A stretch of DNA of 64,000 nucleotides from Leucaena leucocephala (Eukaryota > Streptophyta > Magnoliopsida > Fabales > Fabaceae), in the NCBI GenBank assembly GCA_037074615.1, contig CM073558.1, positions 7,679,501 to 7,743,500 on the forward strand, given 5' to 3'. The first letter of the stretch is position 1. Each line of letters opens with the position of its first letter. Shown piece by piece: positions 44,778 through 57,246 of this stretch. A program made the position numbers and the translations under genes. The notes under the pieces are model-generated. The model made no database searches. It saw only the letters and a program-made list of their open reading frames with translations, and was not told the origin of the DNA.

Positions 44778-45060
44778 CCTACGAGTTATGGATTAAACGC
44801 TAGGCAGATCTAAGTATCCTTAGACCTTGGAGCTTGGCCATATATATCCATGATAGTTCTCATAGATATGGAAAACTAGGTCCTAGAGGGAAGAAATGTA
44901 TCTTCATAAGGTACTCTGAATCCTTAAAAGGATATGTATTTATGTGTGAAATTGAAGATAGAACAGTAACTAAAATATAATCAAGAGATGCTACATTTAT
45001 TAAGACAGAGTTTACTAGTAAAGGAAATATTGACTGCATTGTATGTCTTTATGATACCCA
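44778..45060 (+). pseudogene. Copia integrase relic, second part (after the hAT insertion)
   Basis: Resumes as YELWIKR.ADLSILRPWS, then YGKLGPRGKKCIFI and ESLKGYVFMC. This matches the C-terminal integrase region that normally follows MPYE in copia elements. Confidence 0.8.
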
Positions 45061-45149
45061 GGAAAATGATAGTGCATAACAAATTGATAGACCATAATCT
45101 TCTAGATATGTCAATATGAGGTAAGCTAAGAATAGTCAACACAAAGACC

Positions 45150-46330
45150 AAGAAAAAAAGCAATTAGCTCCAGTCAGAAGGAGTAACCAGGAAAGTGTTA
45201 CAAAGAAACGTTTCCAAATAGAGGATGAAGCACTCTTAGTTACTATAGAAGGGGAAGATAAAGACCGCTCTATTTATGAAGCCTTGGTAAGTCCTGCTAA
45301 GGAGGAATGGAATAAAGTAATGAAAGAGGAGATTGACTCAATGATGAAAAATCAAGTTTGGGATTTGGTTGACCTGTCAAAAGGGGGTAAAGCCATTGGG
45401 AACAAGTGGGTTCTTATAATTAAAAGAAAGGTGGATGAATCAATAAACAAATGTAAGCTCAATTGGTTGCAAAGGGATATACACAATAGGAAGGTATAGA
45501 CTATGAAAATATTTTTTTACCTATTGTGTGCTTTTAACTTGATAGACTTATTCTAGAAATAGTAAATATTTTAAACCTGGAATTACATCAGATAGATATA
45601 AAAACCACATTCTTAAATGGTGATATGGATGAAAACATCAATATGGAACAACCATTAGATTTCATTGAAAAAGGGTTTGAGCAAAAAAAGTGTAGATTTA
45701 AAAGATCCATATATGAACTAAAACAGTCATCTAGACAGTTGTCCTTGAGGTTTCATAAGGAGATAACTTCATATGACTTCCATATGATAGAGGAAGATCA
45801 ATGTGTCTATGTTAAGTGGTTTGAGGATAACTTTATAATATTATACTATACATAGATCACATATTCTTAAACAAACTTGACTCGGTGCTAGCTATTAAAG
45901 AATGACTCTCGTCAAATTTAGAGATGAAAGATGTGGGTGAGGTAGAAAACATACTTGGATTCAAGATATGAAGAGATCGATCCAAGAGAATCCTCACTCT
46001 TTCACAAGAGAATTACATCAAGAAAATACTTGAGTGATTCAATATGAGTGATTGTAATTCTATGGATATCCATATGGCCAATAGAGTAACCTTTGGTCTT
46101 GACATGTGTCCTAAAATAGAATTAGACAAAAAGTAGATAGAAAGTGTTCTATATGCCAGTGTCGTTAGTAGCTTGATTTATGTAATGATGTGTACAATAT
46201 CAGATATTTGTTACACCGTGGGGATAGTTAGTAGATTCTAGTCCAACCCCATTGAGAAACAATAGAAAGTAGTGAACATGATCCTAAGATACTTAAATGG
46301 CATAACTGAATATGCATTGTTTTATCAAGG
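45150..46330 (+). pseudogene. Copia reverse transcriptase relic
   Basis: Reads PAKEEWNKVMKEEIDSMMKN, QVWDLVDLSKGGKAIGNKWV, later DMDENINMEQPLDFIEKG, RSIYELKQSSRQ and DQCVYVKW. These are the RVT_2 domain blocks of Ty1/copia. The YVDD catalytic box is in a broken stretch near 45840-45880. Several stops are present. Confidence 0.8.
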
Positions 46331-46780
46331 AAGCGATAGAGATAAGGAAGAGTGAAGATCAACTTCAGGATACACCTTATTGCTAAACAATAGTGTCACA
46401 TATTGGAGTAGAAAGAAGTAGATGTACATTGCTTTACTCTCTATGGAAAATGAGTTTGTGGCATACACTATAGTAGTGTAAGAGGCTGTTTGGTTAAAGA
46501 GATTTATTGAACACATGGGATTTGGGAATTAGAGTACCAATCCAGTATTGATACATTGTGACAAGACCATATAACATACACCAAAGACCCTAAGTATCAT
46601 AGTAAGACCAAACACATTGATATCAAGTATAACTTTGTGAGGAATTACATAGCACAGAAAATTATAACTGTACAATGCATTTGAACCAAATGTATGGTAG
46701 CAGATCCCCTAACTAGGACAATAAGTAAAAATATTTGAGAAACATATAAAAGCCATTGGCATGTGCAAATATAAAAGTGT
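46331..46780 (+). pseudogene. Copia RNase H relic
   Basis: Contains a STSGYTLLLNNSVTYWSRKK-like stretch (46358-46420), SMENEFVAYT, EAVWLK and, near the end, HIDIKYNFVRNYIA. These are the typical copia RNase H order. Stops are present. Confidence 0.75.
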
Positions 46781-47601
46781 AGACCTTATGTAATCTTTTT
46801 TAATGATACCATGTTATTCATCATTACTTATGCGTCTCAGTGAAAGTATACATTGTCTAACATGTCGTATAGGTTGAAAAGGTTAGCTCTATCACATGAG
46901 CAACTGCCTTTGATGCTAGAGAGAAGTGTTCAAATATGAGACATGTCTTTACCAGTAAAGTAGCAAAAGTGTTGATATGGTGATAATAAACACATTAAAT
47001 GTCACATTGACTTAAAAAAAGTGTAGTAAGTTAAGATGATATCTATGAGTATGGATATGAATCAAACTATAGATACCCACATACATAAAACATGTTGCTA
47101 GATAATAAATTTTTCAAAATTGACATTATAATATGTGAATATAATTGAAAAGTTTGGGTTTATATACTAAGAGTGTCTAGACTTAAATATGTACAGTGTG
47201 ATTGATATAACTAAAATGACATACACTTATAGGATAAGAGAAACACCATAGCATGTGATTTATACCACATGTGTTAAAGAACTATAAATGGAAAGCAAGT
47301 GAATCAATCCCTGCTTCATTGTTGTGTGAGTTCCAGAAAGATATTATCCTTTCATTAATGTCCTTTGACTTTGACATTATTATGGAGGTATGTTTCAGCT
47401 TCTGCTACTTAGTATATGTCATATGACCAAGTTATATATGAACCAAATGTATTATACTATGAAAGAGGTTGATTCATATCAAAATGATATGTGCGCAAAA
47501 GAAATATTACTAGAATATATATATCCATGCTGGTGTCTGAGACCGGTCCCCTGTTATATTATTTTGTTAATTTTATAAGTGTGGACACTATGCGCAAGTG
47601 A

Positions 47602-48621
47602 CACTACTAGAAAAAAAAAGCTTATAATAGCAGTTAAAAGTGGTTTTTCACAATAGTTTTGGAAGCACCGTGAATTCCACCACCGTTGTAAGTGTACATT
47701 TTAACAGCAGTTTTATAATTGCCATTAAAGGTAACCTTTCACAGTGGTTTTCAAAAAAATCCACCATTAATTGCTTGATTTATTTTGTTTTTCTCATCCT
47801 ACAGCCACCTTAGTGACACTCAACAAAAGCATTAGCCCAGATCTAGATAGAAGTCAAAGATCTAGTGAAGAAACTAAAGATCCATAAGCTTCTTCAATTA
47901 AAACTCTTTGAGCTCATCTAACAAGGTACATATGCCAACACCCATTGTTAGCCATCACGGTCAACCTCACTAAAATGTTGAATATCTGGAAAAGAAAGCT
48001 GAAGATATGGAGAAAAAGTTACAAATATAGCAAAAAGGTTGAAGATCTAGAAAGTTTTTGCTATTAAAGCTCTCCAGACTCCTGATGTATTATAATTTAT
48101 AAACAACAAATAAATAAGGACCATGATCAGATTTTGTTATATGATGTATTGTAGTCTATAAATAACAAACAACTAAAAAAGCAAGAAAAATGAGCAAATA
48201 AAAAAGTTAAACGATGACTTACGACTTTCACGATAGAAACAACAATGGAGATGACAAAGAATGATATTAACGACTAAGATAGGCACTGAAACTAAGGGGA
48301 AAATACTAAAAAATGACCTTCGTCAAAGTATGTGGTGATGGGGAAGAAAAATGAGACCATAAATGGTTGTGAAAAGTGAAACTGAAACTAAAATCGGGTC
48401 CAAGGTTTTTAAAATTTTGTTGAGACTTTTTACAGTATTTTTTAAAAAATCGTGGTTAAAAGTTATCCAGTGGGACTTTTAAGGGCAGTTTTTATAAAAA
48501 CTGCCGTTAAAATCTTTTAAAACTGAAATTATTTATGAAAATACCACTGCCTTTTTTTCACGGCAGTTTTTCTTATAACCACTGTGAAGTAGCACCGTGA
48601 TAAGTGATTTTTCTAGTAGTG
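47602..48621. mobile_element. Small nonautonomous family A CACTA in the copia 3' region
   Basis: A perfect 14-bp terminal inverted repeat, cactactagaaaaa at 47602-47615 and tttttctagtagtg at 48608-48621. Flanks tga (47599-47601) and tgg (48622-48624) match at 2 of 3. Subterminal ggcagtttt/aaaactgcc motifs fill both ends. The 1.0-kb interior retains a Lys/Glu-rich coiled-coil-like stretch (near 47970-48060) and the 3'-type region shared with 60870-61020 but no transposase. Confidence 0.85.
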
Positions 48622-48889
48622 TGGAGATAATCTAAGTTCATACTAACTCAAGATGGATTAGGTTAGACATAAGAAAAGTGTATATGGATAAATCTAAGAT
48701 ATTTAAGGTACTATAACATATTTTAGTCGAGCTGCACTAAAGGGTTATCTTGTGCTAGTCTCTATAAAAGAAATTTCTAATACAAATGCTTGAATGGAGA
48801 CGTTATGCCCATTCGGTCACAGAAAAGCATCTACTATGAAAGAAGAAAGATATTGAGATTGGACCTATGACATCTAATCTACCAAATGT

Positions 48890-48899
48890 AAGTGGGAGA
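48890..48899 (+). other. Polypurine tract of the copia element
   Basis: The sequence aagtgggaga lies directly before the 3' LTR start TGTTAGAAAATAGG. Confidence 0.6.
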
Positions 48900-49348
48900 T
48901 GTTAGAAAATAGGTTGATCTACCTTTGGTGGATTAGGCTTAAACCAAATGAAGATTAGGGTCATTATAAGAATAATGAAGAGAATGTGGTGTATATGTGT
49001 AATATACCCTTATGAGGTAAATGTGAGTTAAATCCCATCAGTTTCTTGAGGGAAACGTGGTTGGAGTGGGCGGTTATTATATATCTCACTCCTTCCTCAT
49101 TCTGGAAAAATATAACGCACACAAATACACGCCCATATATTTTTTGTGAGAATAAGATAGTGTGTGTTCCTGCTCCCCTCTTTTCTCTCTGCATGGGAAA
49201 GGAACAGAGTTCTTCATGTGCATCTCTTCTCTTCCTCTCCTAGTGTTTTTGCTGTATAACATAACCGTGAGTCTACAACAAGTGCTCTAATTTCGTGTAG
49301 ATACTCAGTGAGATGTAATTGGATTCCAGGTATACCTAAAATCCTTCA
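48900..49348 (+). repeat. 3' LTR of the copia element
   Basis: Colinear with 36862-37332. It ends ccttca at 49348, and UGT-upstream homology begins immediately after it. Confidence 0.85.
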
Positions 49349-49516
49349 TAGACAAAACTTGAGTCCCTTCAAGTTTCTATTTTGGGTTCCCCTATCCACC
49401 TTTTAAAAAACATTATCCATATACGTACCTTTTGCATTAATATATACATCGTTTTCAAAATTAAAGCTATCGGTGAGTTAACAAGAAGAAAGACAATTGT
49501 TCAGAGCTAAGCTTCC

Positions 49517-50926
49517 ATGGCGAAAACAACTCACATAGCTGTGATTCCCATTGCTGGGTTCAGCCATCTCGTCCCCATTATTGAGTTCTCAAAGTGACTC
49601 GTTCATTTCCACCCAGATCTTCATGGTATTTGCATTATTCTCCACTTGGGTCTCCTTCTTCAGCCACCAAAACCTATCTTCAAACTCTTAATCCTTCAAA
49701 CATACACTCTCTTTTTCTCCCACCATTCATGAAAAAGACATTGCTGATCATCAAAAGGATCAACCAGCTCATATTGGAGTCCAAATTCAATATGTAGTGA
49801 GGCTCTCACTGCCATATATTAGTGGGGAATTGGAGTCCTTAAGTTCAAGGTATGGTCTTGCAGCTTTGGTTTCTGATATTTTTGCCATGGAAGCACTAGA
49901 TATTGCTACAGATCTCAATATAGTATCTTATGTATACTGCCCCTTCTCTGCCATGGCTTTATCTCTTTACTTGTATTTACCAAAGCTTGAGAAGACAATC
50001 TCTTCAGAGTTCACAGACCTACAAGATCCCATAAAGATTCCAGGTTGTGTGCCAATACAAGCCAGAGATCTCCTAGATTCTCTTAGATAGAAGCAGCTTT
50101 GCTTACAAGCAAGTTCTTGAACGTTGTAGAAGAATCAGTCATGCTGATGGAGTTCTTGTTAATAGTTTCCCAGGATTGGAAACTGAGATAATTAAAGCCT
50201 TACAAGAAGAGTTCAAAGACAAGCTCCAGATTTATCCAGTTGGTCCCATTTTACAAAGTGACGGGTCAAGTAGTTTGCACAATGGGTCGGATTGTTTGAA
50301 ATGGTTGAACAATCAAGAAAACAGTTCACTTCTCTATGTTTCATTTGGGAGTGGAGGGACATTGTCTCAAGAGTAAGTCAATGAACTGGCTTTAGGTTGG
50401 AACTGAGAGGTAAAAAGTTCTAATGGGTTGTGAGAACCCCAAGTAAACTTGTTAATGCTGCTTACTTATGTTCTGAAAATAGGAATAATCCTTTAGATTA
50501 CTTACCAGAAGGGTTCTTGGAAAGAACCAAAGAGAAAGGTTTGGTTATTCCTTCTTGGGCACCTCAGATTCAAGTCCTTAGTCACAATTCAACTGGTGGA
50601 TTCTCAAGTCATTGTAGTTGGAACTCTATTCTTGAGAGTGTACAGAAAGGAGTGCCATTGATAGCGTGGCCACTTTTTGCAGAGCAAAGAATGAATGCTG
50701 CTTTATTAACTGATGGTTTGAGAGTGGCACTGAGGCCAAAGGTTAATGAAAATGGCATAGTGGAAAAGGAAGAGACTGAAAATTGATAAAGTGTTTGATG
50801 GAAGGTAAAGAAGGTAAGGAGATTTGTAAGAGGATGAAGGATTTAAAAGATGGTGTTGCTAATGCGCTCAAAGAAGATGGTTCTTCTGCTAAAGGACTGC
50901 ATAATTTGGGTGGAAATTGGAAATGA
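49517..50926 (+). pseudogene. UGT72B-like UDP-glycosyltransferase pseudogene
   Basis: Aligns over its whole length with the intact gene at 15714-17141. It starts MAKTTHIAVIPIAGFSHLVP (ATG at 49517), hits an in-frame stop within 26 codons (FSK*LVHF), and then shifts frame several times: around 49620-49700, at about 50088 where DSLR runs into a stop, at 50374, and near 50400-50430. It ends at the stop near 50924. The catalytic His region reads GFSH. The PSPG box (50550-50690) keeps WAPQ and WPLFAEQ, closer to the usual consensus than the intact gene, but HCGWN has become HCSWN. It was a functional tandem copy once. Its upstream region is cut off at 49349 by the copia element. Confidence 0.92.
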
Positions 50927-51201
50927 TAAGATTTTGGCAGTAATTTTTAGTTTTCTTCTTGCTTACTGCGTAATGTTTCTTATTAAAATGTTAGCTTTGC
51001 TTATGGGTCAATTCAAAATCGGAGAAAATGTTGTGCCAGAAGAAATAATAGAAACAGTTTTTCCATTGCTTTTATTTTTTGTTTCGTTTTCGTTTTAAAT
51101 TTTGCTATTTAATATTACTTGGATGCATTTAATGGTTGGCACAATAATGTATACATGATTGATTCGCAGAACCCAAAAAGTAAAACACACTTTGTTTTGC
51201 C
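50927..51201. other. 3' flank of the UGT pseudogene
   Basis: Shares short blocks such as agaaataatagaaac with the 3' flank of the intact UGT (17262). No gene was recognised. Confidence 0.5.
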
Positions 51202-51210
51202 AAAAAATAA

Positions 51211-51762
51211 AATTAAAGTACTAAAATGTTCGGAAAGTTTCCATGAAAGAATACCCGTTATTCAAAAGTTTTTTGGGTCCGAATGTGTCCTGGAAGTATA
51301 ATTTTATAACATTTCTGCTAAAGGATAGCCTCCTCAGAACAATATTTGGTTAATGAAGAATCTTAGAGGGATGATTTTTTCATTTTTCTTTATTTATATA
51401 TATGACTTAGAAAAATTGAAATGAATGACATTTGAAATAATTATCTTAATATATTTAATCACCTGTCAGTTAAATTAAAATTGAATAACAACTAGAGTAA
51501 TATTAAACAAAAATAATTATAAATACCTAACGTTTGTAAGTAAAAAATTTTAAGATAAATCTATACTTTAACCTAAAATAAAAGATGATACATGTGCATA
51601 TCACATCAATATATTAACCAACTAATTATTAAAATTAATCTCTATAATGGCAGCAGAAATACTACAAAATTATATTTTTAGGATATATTAGAACCCAAAA
51701 AAGCTTACTGATACTGGGTGCTATTTTGTAGAAATTTCACATCCTTTTTAGGACCGTAGCCC
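51211..51762. mobile_element. Mutator-like long-TIR element 2 (nonautonomous)
   Basis: Arms of about 120 bp (51211-51330 and 51640-51762) are inverted repeats of each other and of the arms at 7607-7725 and 13990-14101. A 9-bp target duplication flanks it, aaaaaataa at 51202-51210 and aaaaaatta at 51763-51771 (8 of 9). The 300-bp interior has no coding. Confidence 0.75.
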
Positions 51763-51771
51763 AAAAAATTA

Positions 51772-52882
51772 TTTTGAGCTGAAATTATGTAAGATATGGT
51801 CCAAATTTAAACTATACAAATCTTTACAAGTAACATAATCTATAAAAAATTACGAAGAGGATTTATGAAGGCCCAACCAAATTCATCAAGCACCCTTTTT
51901 TTTTATTTAATTTATTAAAATTTTATCTCAATTATATTTAAATCTAATCTATATCATATATTTAATTATAATAGATGAGTCAAATACTTAGTTTAATATA
52001 ACTTCCTGGATGCTATAATAGCTTTAATAAGTGTAGAGTTTTGTCCTTTGCGGTCTATCAAATTCAACTCGGATTAGTTACCTATATTGGTTTACCCTAT
52101 TCTAGGATTCTTTGCCTAACACTCGCTCATTTTTTTCCTATATTTCTTCTTTTAGAACCAATAATATTCAATTATGCCTCCCTCATTCTTCCAATATCTC
52201 TTTTTAAAGATAAATATTATTCAATTAATTTGAGTTAATCACAATCAATAAGTGAAATCAATTGAATTATTATATTTTATACTGAAAAAAACAAAATTGT
52301 TTAGCGAATTTGGAGATTAGGATATGCTATTAAATAAATAATATACCAACATATTAAATAATATTTTTTAAAAGTTAAAAAAAATGATTTTTTGCTGTGA
52401 CATAAAAATATTGTTGTCAAAATTTTTTAGTGGGAATACACTCCGTAAAGAGAAAAACAAAACTTCAAATCTCAAAAAACACATTTATTAAAAAAATAAA
52501 CAATCTTTCTACTCTATTTTTTTTAAAATTATATTCTTAATTAAATTAAAAAAATATTTAGGGGGAAATAAAAATCACCGTTGAAGACTTGAAGGTGTTA
52601 GTTTTGGTAACGAGATTGATTGTTGCCACATTCGACAGTGACGTTTGCTAGTCACCGCCGAAAATCGTACTTTTGGTGCCAAATAGTAATTGTTGTCCCA
52701 AAACTTTAACTTTTGGAACAACCCTCCTCTCTATATGGCAACGTTAAAAAGTCGCTGTGGGTTAAAAGAGTACCACTTTTAGCTGTAACTGTTACTCTAT
52801 ATTTAGATTAAAAAAATTAGAAAAAAATATTATAAAAAAACGTTTAAAAATAATAATTATTTTACTATTTTAAAATTTTGTT
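51772..52882. other. AT-rich intergenic DNA
   Basis: No gene was recognised. A GC-richer patch at 52570-52790 has inverted short motifs (caacgttaaaaa, ttttagctg) that look transposon-derived but could not be classified. Confidence 0.35.
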
Positions 52883-53456
52883 AGTGTGTGTTTGGGATAT
52901 AGGTTAGAAAATCGATTTTAAAGTGTAACCATGATTTCCGTATTTCCTTCCCAAACATGCCTCAAAAATGGAAAATCGATTCTGGAATATCAAACCATGG
53001 TTTTAAGGATAAAACCATGGTTTCAAAATAATCTACCCAACACAGCTTTTTTCCATCATCCGTACAGCAATTATTTCTTGCCTTTCATCCATATCTCTTT
53101 CTTCCAGCACTTCTCCATTTCTCTTTTTAAAATTATCCATAAAATTAAAAAATATTATTTTAATAAAAAAAAATTAGTATAAATTTTTACTTTACTCAAA
53201 CACATATATATATATATTATTTTTTAATCACTTAAATAAAAAAAATTAAAATCAAATTTATTCTTCATGTAATTATCATATTAATTTATATTTTTTTAAT
53301 AAATTACCTATAAAAAAGTGATTCTGCTACTAATCATCCAAACATCTCTAATTTTTAAAATCAATTTTTTCCCAAAATCTATTCTTCCCAAAATCTATTC
53401 TCTAGAATCTATTCTTTCCAAAATCTATTCTCTAAAAGCTAATCCAAACACACCCT
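52883..53456. mobile_element. MITE with gtgtgtttgg termini
   Basis: The left end gtgtgtgtttgggat (52884 on) pairs with the right end aatccaaacacaccc (53441-53455). The inner parts carry tagaatctatt/aatcgattt-type inverted copies. The end form resembles hAT-type MITEs. The target duplication was not clear. Confidence 0.5.
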
Positions 53457-54724
53457 TAACCTAATATTTCCTTCCCTCTATTTTCCTCACATTATTGGCA
53501 AAAGTCTTATTTTTTTTAATTGGTAATATAACTCTTGGTCTATTTTTCGGATCTTCGATCTATAAGCTAGTTCAAACATGTAGAAATAGTGTCTAGAGAT
53601 GGCATACAACAAACGATTGAGTGGAACATATTACCACGTGAAATTATAGAGCGCCAATTTATATGGATTAGAGTTTTTAATACTTTGCTAGCTTGTCTTT
53701 TTCATTATATAGGTGTTTTTAGATTTTTCTTCTTCTTCTTTTTTTACCTTCTTGGAATAGTTTTTCCAAAAAATTTCTAACAATTTTTTTGGAAGAAAAA
53801 TATATTTAGATGATTTTTCTAAAAATTATATTTGAGAAAAAAAATATAAACATTTGTTTGAAATAATTGTTTTTAAAATCAACTTAGAGAACAAAAATGA
53901 AAAAAGAATTTTTTATTCATTTATTTAATATAATTGATATTGGGATTTTTTTAATAATTACTTGATATCTTATTATATTGATAAACTAATAAATAACATG
54001 GCAAAAATTTAAATGTACATTGTTTTAAACCAAGTTTGAAAATTAACATCTAATTAGTAGAATTGTAATGAGGAAACCACATGAGACTGAAATTCTATCA
54101 CGATATGCTAATATCTCTGTTGCGCTTTGATTAGATAGGAAGTTGTTTACATATAACTTATACTTTCTGTATTTATGTTCCTAATCAAATTGTCTACTTC
54201 TAAACTTTGTGTTTATAATTAAGTCCTCCATTTATGTGGGATCCATGTTCTCCTATTCTACAACATATCACGTTAGAATTTGCAATGGAATGTTTTCCGT
54301 CGCAAAATAGACCGTCACTATGTTGGCTGAATGCGGCCTTAAAATTTTTATAAAATTATTAAGTTTATTTCTATTTAAAAAAAAAAACTTGGTTGATAAC
54401 TTATTTTCACATAATTGTTTTCCAAAACAAAAAAATGAAATATATTTTTAAAACTAGAAAACTAAGAAGGAGATTTAAAATGTTTTGTAAAATTATTTTT
54501 TTGTTTTTATTTTTTGTATTTTGTATTTTAAAAAAGTGAACTATTATTGAAAACACAATTTCTGAACGTCATTGGTTGTGCTAATACTGTACAACTGCCA
54601 ATGACAAACAATGTTGATAGCCACAATAGATGACCATTACTGTCATGGACAGCCACCCCTGACAACCTCCATGTTGGTCGCTGCCGATAGCCATTGCCAT
54701 AAACCCACATTGATGAGTGTCATC
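53457..54724. other. Intergenic region without recognised gene
   Basis: AT-rich. A patch at 54560-54720 rich in gccactg/caatggc-like words continues after the next MITE at 55190-55340, so that MITE lies inside an older unclassified repeat. Confidence 0.35.
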
Positions 54725-54727
54725 GGG

Positions 54728-55180
54728 CCCGTTTGGATAGAATTTTAAAAACGGGCTTATGAAAAAAAAAAGGGCTTTTGAACAGATTATAGAAAAAGGG
54801 TTTTGGAGAAGAGATTATGAAAAAAAAAGTGGTTTTGAATAAATGAGTGTTTGGATAGTTATTTATAGAAGGGATTTTATTATTGGTAAATTACGAAAAA
54901 GGATATGAGTATTAAATGAGGAGAGATAAGAGATAAGAGGAGAGAGGAGAGAGGGTGTAAAAAAAAGTAGGGGTAATATAGTAATTAGTTAGTTCAAACG
55001 TGGTTTACTGTTCCAAAAGCTACTCTGACCAGCTTTTCTGAAACCTTGGTTTTAAACCAGAGTTTAGTCCAAAAGCTTGTTTGAATAAATATGACTGTTT
55101 GTTTTAAAATTTCTCCAAACCTAGGTTTTGAGCCAAACCTTGGTTTAAAACCAAGGTTTGAATTTTTCCAAACAGGCACA
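54728..55180. mobile_element. MITE with gggcccgtttgg termini
   Basis: The left end gggcccgtttgg (54725-54736) pairs with the right end ccaaacaggcac (55167-55180 region), 10 of 12. Both sides carry tcatc as a possible short duplication. Inner inverted copies of ccttggttttaaacc occur near 55040 and 55140. Confidence 0.5.
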
Positions 55181-55181
55181 T

Positions 55182-56772
55182 CATCAACGACCAATAGCAG
55201 TGGCTACCACCAACACAACCTGAACTGATGATTCCTATTGCTGTTAGCCACCATCGACAATTGCCCTTGTCAATTACCAATGAAAAGGGCAACCACTGCC
55301 ACCAACAATGACCTTCGTCATTGGCAACCTCTATTGTTTATCGAGTGTCATTAATTATAATTTAAGTTAATGATAAGAATAATTATTTTATCCTCATATA
55401 TGTTATTTCTCAACTTTTTGATTCTTCCTCTATCATTACTATAATCTTTACTCCATCTCTCACATTCTCCTAATTCTCAAAATTAGTTTTAAAAATAATT
55501 GTTCTAAACAAATTTTTATATTTTATTATTTTCAAATACAAATTTCTAGAACAATTATCCAAATAGATTAGTTTTTTATTTTCAAAATTTGTTTTTAAAA
55601 ATTGTTTTAAGAATAAAAAACAGAGAATAGAAACAAACATACCCATAAGATGCCATATAGAATACCAGGTGTCTTCTATTATGATGTGAGTCAATTTTCG
55701 CTAAAAAGATAGCGATAACTTATAATAAGGGTTCTATTTATGATAAATAAATAAAATATTGAAAATCTTTATGCCGCAAAAGTATTATTGTCTAAATTAT
55801 CGGTTAGGGGATACCCTTTAGTTTTTAAAAATAAAGAGTGAGGGGATTACATTTAAATTTTAAAATGTCAAAATGATTATATGCAATTTACCTAATTTAG
55901 GGATATTTTGTATAATTTAGCCTAAAAAATTGAAATCGCCTACACTATGTACGTGACTAGCTAATGAATCTGTCTGCATTGTTTTACAAAAATTTATGTT
56001 TCTCAACTTCACAGGTTCTGTTTGGCTTTTTTATGGAAGTTTACAATGTGTTAAAAGATGAATCAAATGTCAAATAATCAGAAAAACCAATGGATCCCAA
56101 TTTTCCTTGTTCAACTAATTAAGCTGAAAATTGAATTGATGCCATAATAATTAAATAAAAAATAATAGTATATACATATTATACTAAAAACATGTATTTT
56201 TAATTTTATATTAATAATTTTAGATAAAAGTAAAAAAAATAAAAATATATATGAATAAATTTGAAATAATAATTAAAACTAAAAATATAAAATGTAAAAA
56301 ACAAGAAATGAGAAATGTGGGATGCCTAATATCTTAAGATTTAGAAAGATGAATTGTTCTATAAAAAAATGAATTGTGACTTGTTTGAACTGACATGGTG
56401 TTGCACTATTTGAATAAGATATTTTAAGTTGGAATTCTAAAAATATAATTTTTTTGAATAAATACTGGAATCTAATAACTTAAAATCGTTAAAATTGGAA
56501 CAAAATATGTCATAATTTCTCTCATCAAACTTCAACTCGTTGCTATTAGGTAGAGGTTGATCAATGTTACTAAAAGTTACTCTCCATACTATAGGAGAGC
56601 CTTGCTAGCTGATGCGCTACATCAAATTTTTCCTGTGATTATGTCTAAGCCAAATGTTCTAATTCCTATGAATAAGCAGTCTAATATCCACAATAATGTC
56701 AAAAAAAAAGGATGGTTACTTTCACAATCTCTAGTAAAATGGTTAACGGCAACAAGATGATCAACATACAGT
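55182..56772. other. AT-rich intergenic DNA
   Basis: No gene was recognised. It holds poly-A/T rich sequence and short chance frames. Confidence 0.35.
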
Positions 56773-57246
56773 CACTACTAGAAAAAAATCGTATAACGGC
56801 GGTTAAAAGCGATTTTTTACGGCAGTTTTTTGACTGGCGTAAATTCTACAATCACCGTTAAATATAATACTTTAATGGCAGTTTTATAGAAACTGTCCTT
56901 ATATATTTAGAATTTTACGGTAATTTCTATTAAAATCGCTATTACAATTTAATCATATAACAATAATTTTTATGTTAACCATTGTTATAGTCTACACTTG
57001 TAACGATGATTTTAAGAAAAAATGCTATTAAAGGTTTAACTTTTTTTATATTTTCTTTTAATTTTTTATCTATACCGCCTTGTATTTGTTATAATAAAGA
57101 CATATTATAGGTAGCAAAGTAAGTAAACAATCGAAAAACTTAAATTAAATAATATATAGTAATAAATTAATTTAAATTCTTAAATTGTACAATCAAACAT
57201 AAACAGATATTGTACAATCATATATACACACGAAATAGATGCTTGA

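Larger units (their letters stand above)
36862..49348 (+). mobile_element. Ty1/copia LTR retrotransposon with nested hAT and CACTA insertions
   Basis: The element is bounded by LTRs at 36862-37332 and 48900-49348. A primer binding site follows the first LTR and a polypurine tract precedes the second. Coding runs gag, integrase, RT, RNase H on the plus strand, the Ty1/copia order. Protease and the integrase zinc finger appear deleted near 40250-40340. Removing the hAT (4.1 kb) and the small CACTA (1.0 kb) leaves about 7.4 kb. Flanks caaac (36857-36861) and tagac (49349-49353) match at only 3 of 5, so the target duplication is decayed or has been altered. All frames are broken. Confidence 0.85.

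Noticed and set aside
49517..50926. Second working UGT gene with introns
   Set aside because: The interruptions are single in-frame stops and small shifts, not intron-sized gaps with GT-AG borders, and the HCGWN motif is altered.
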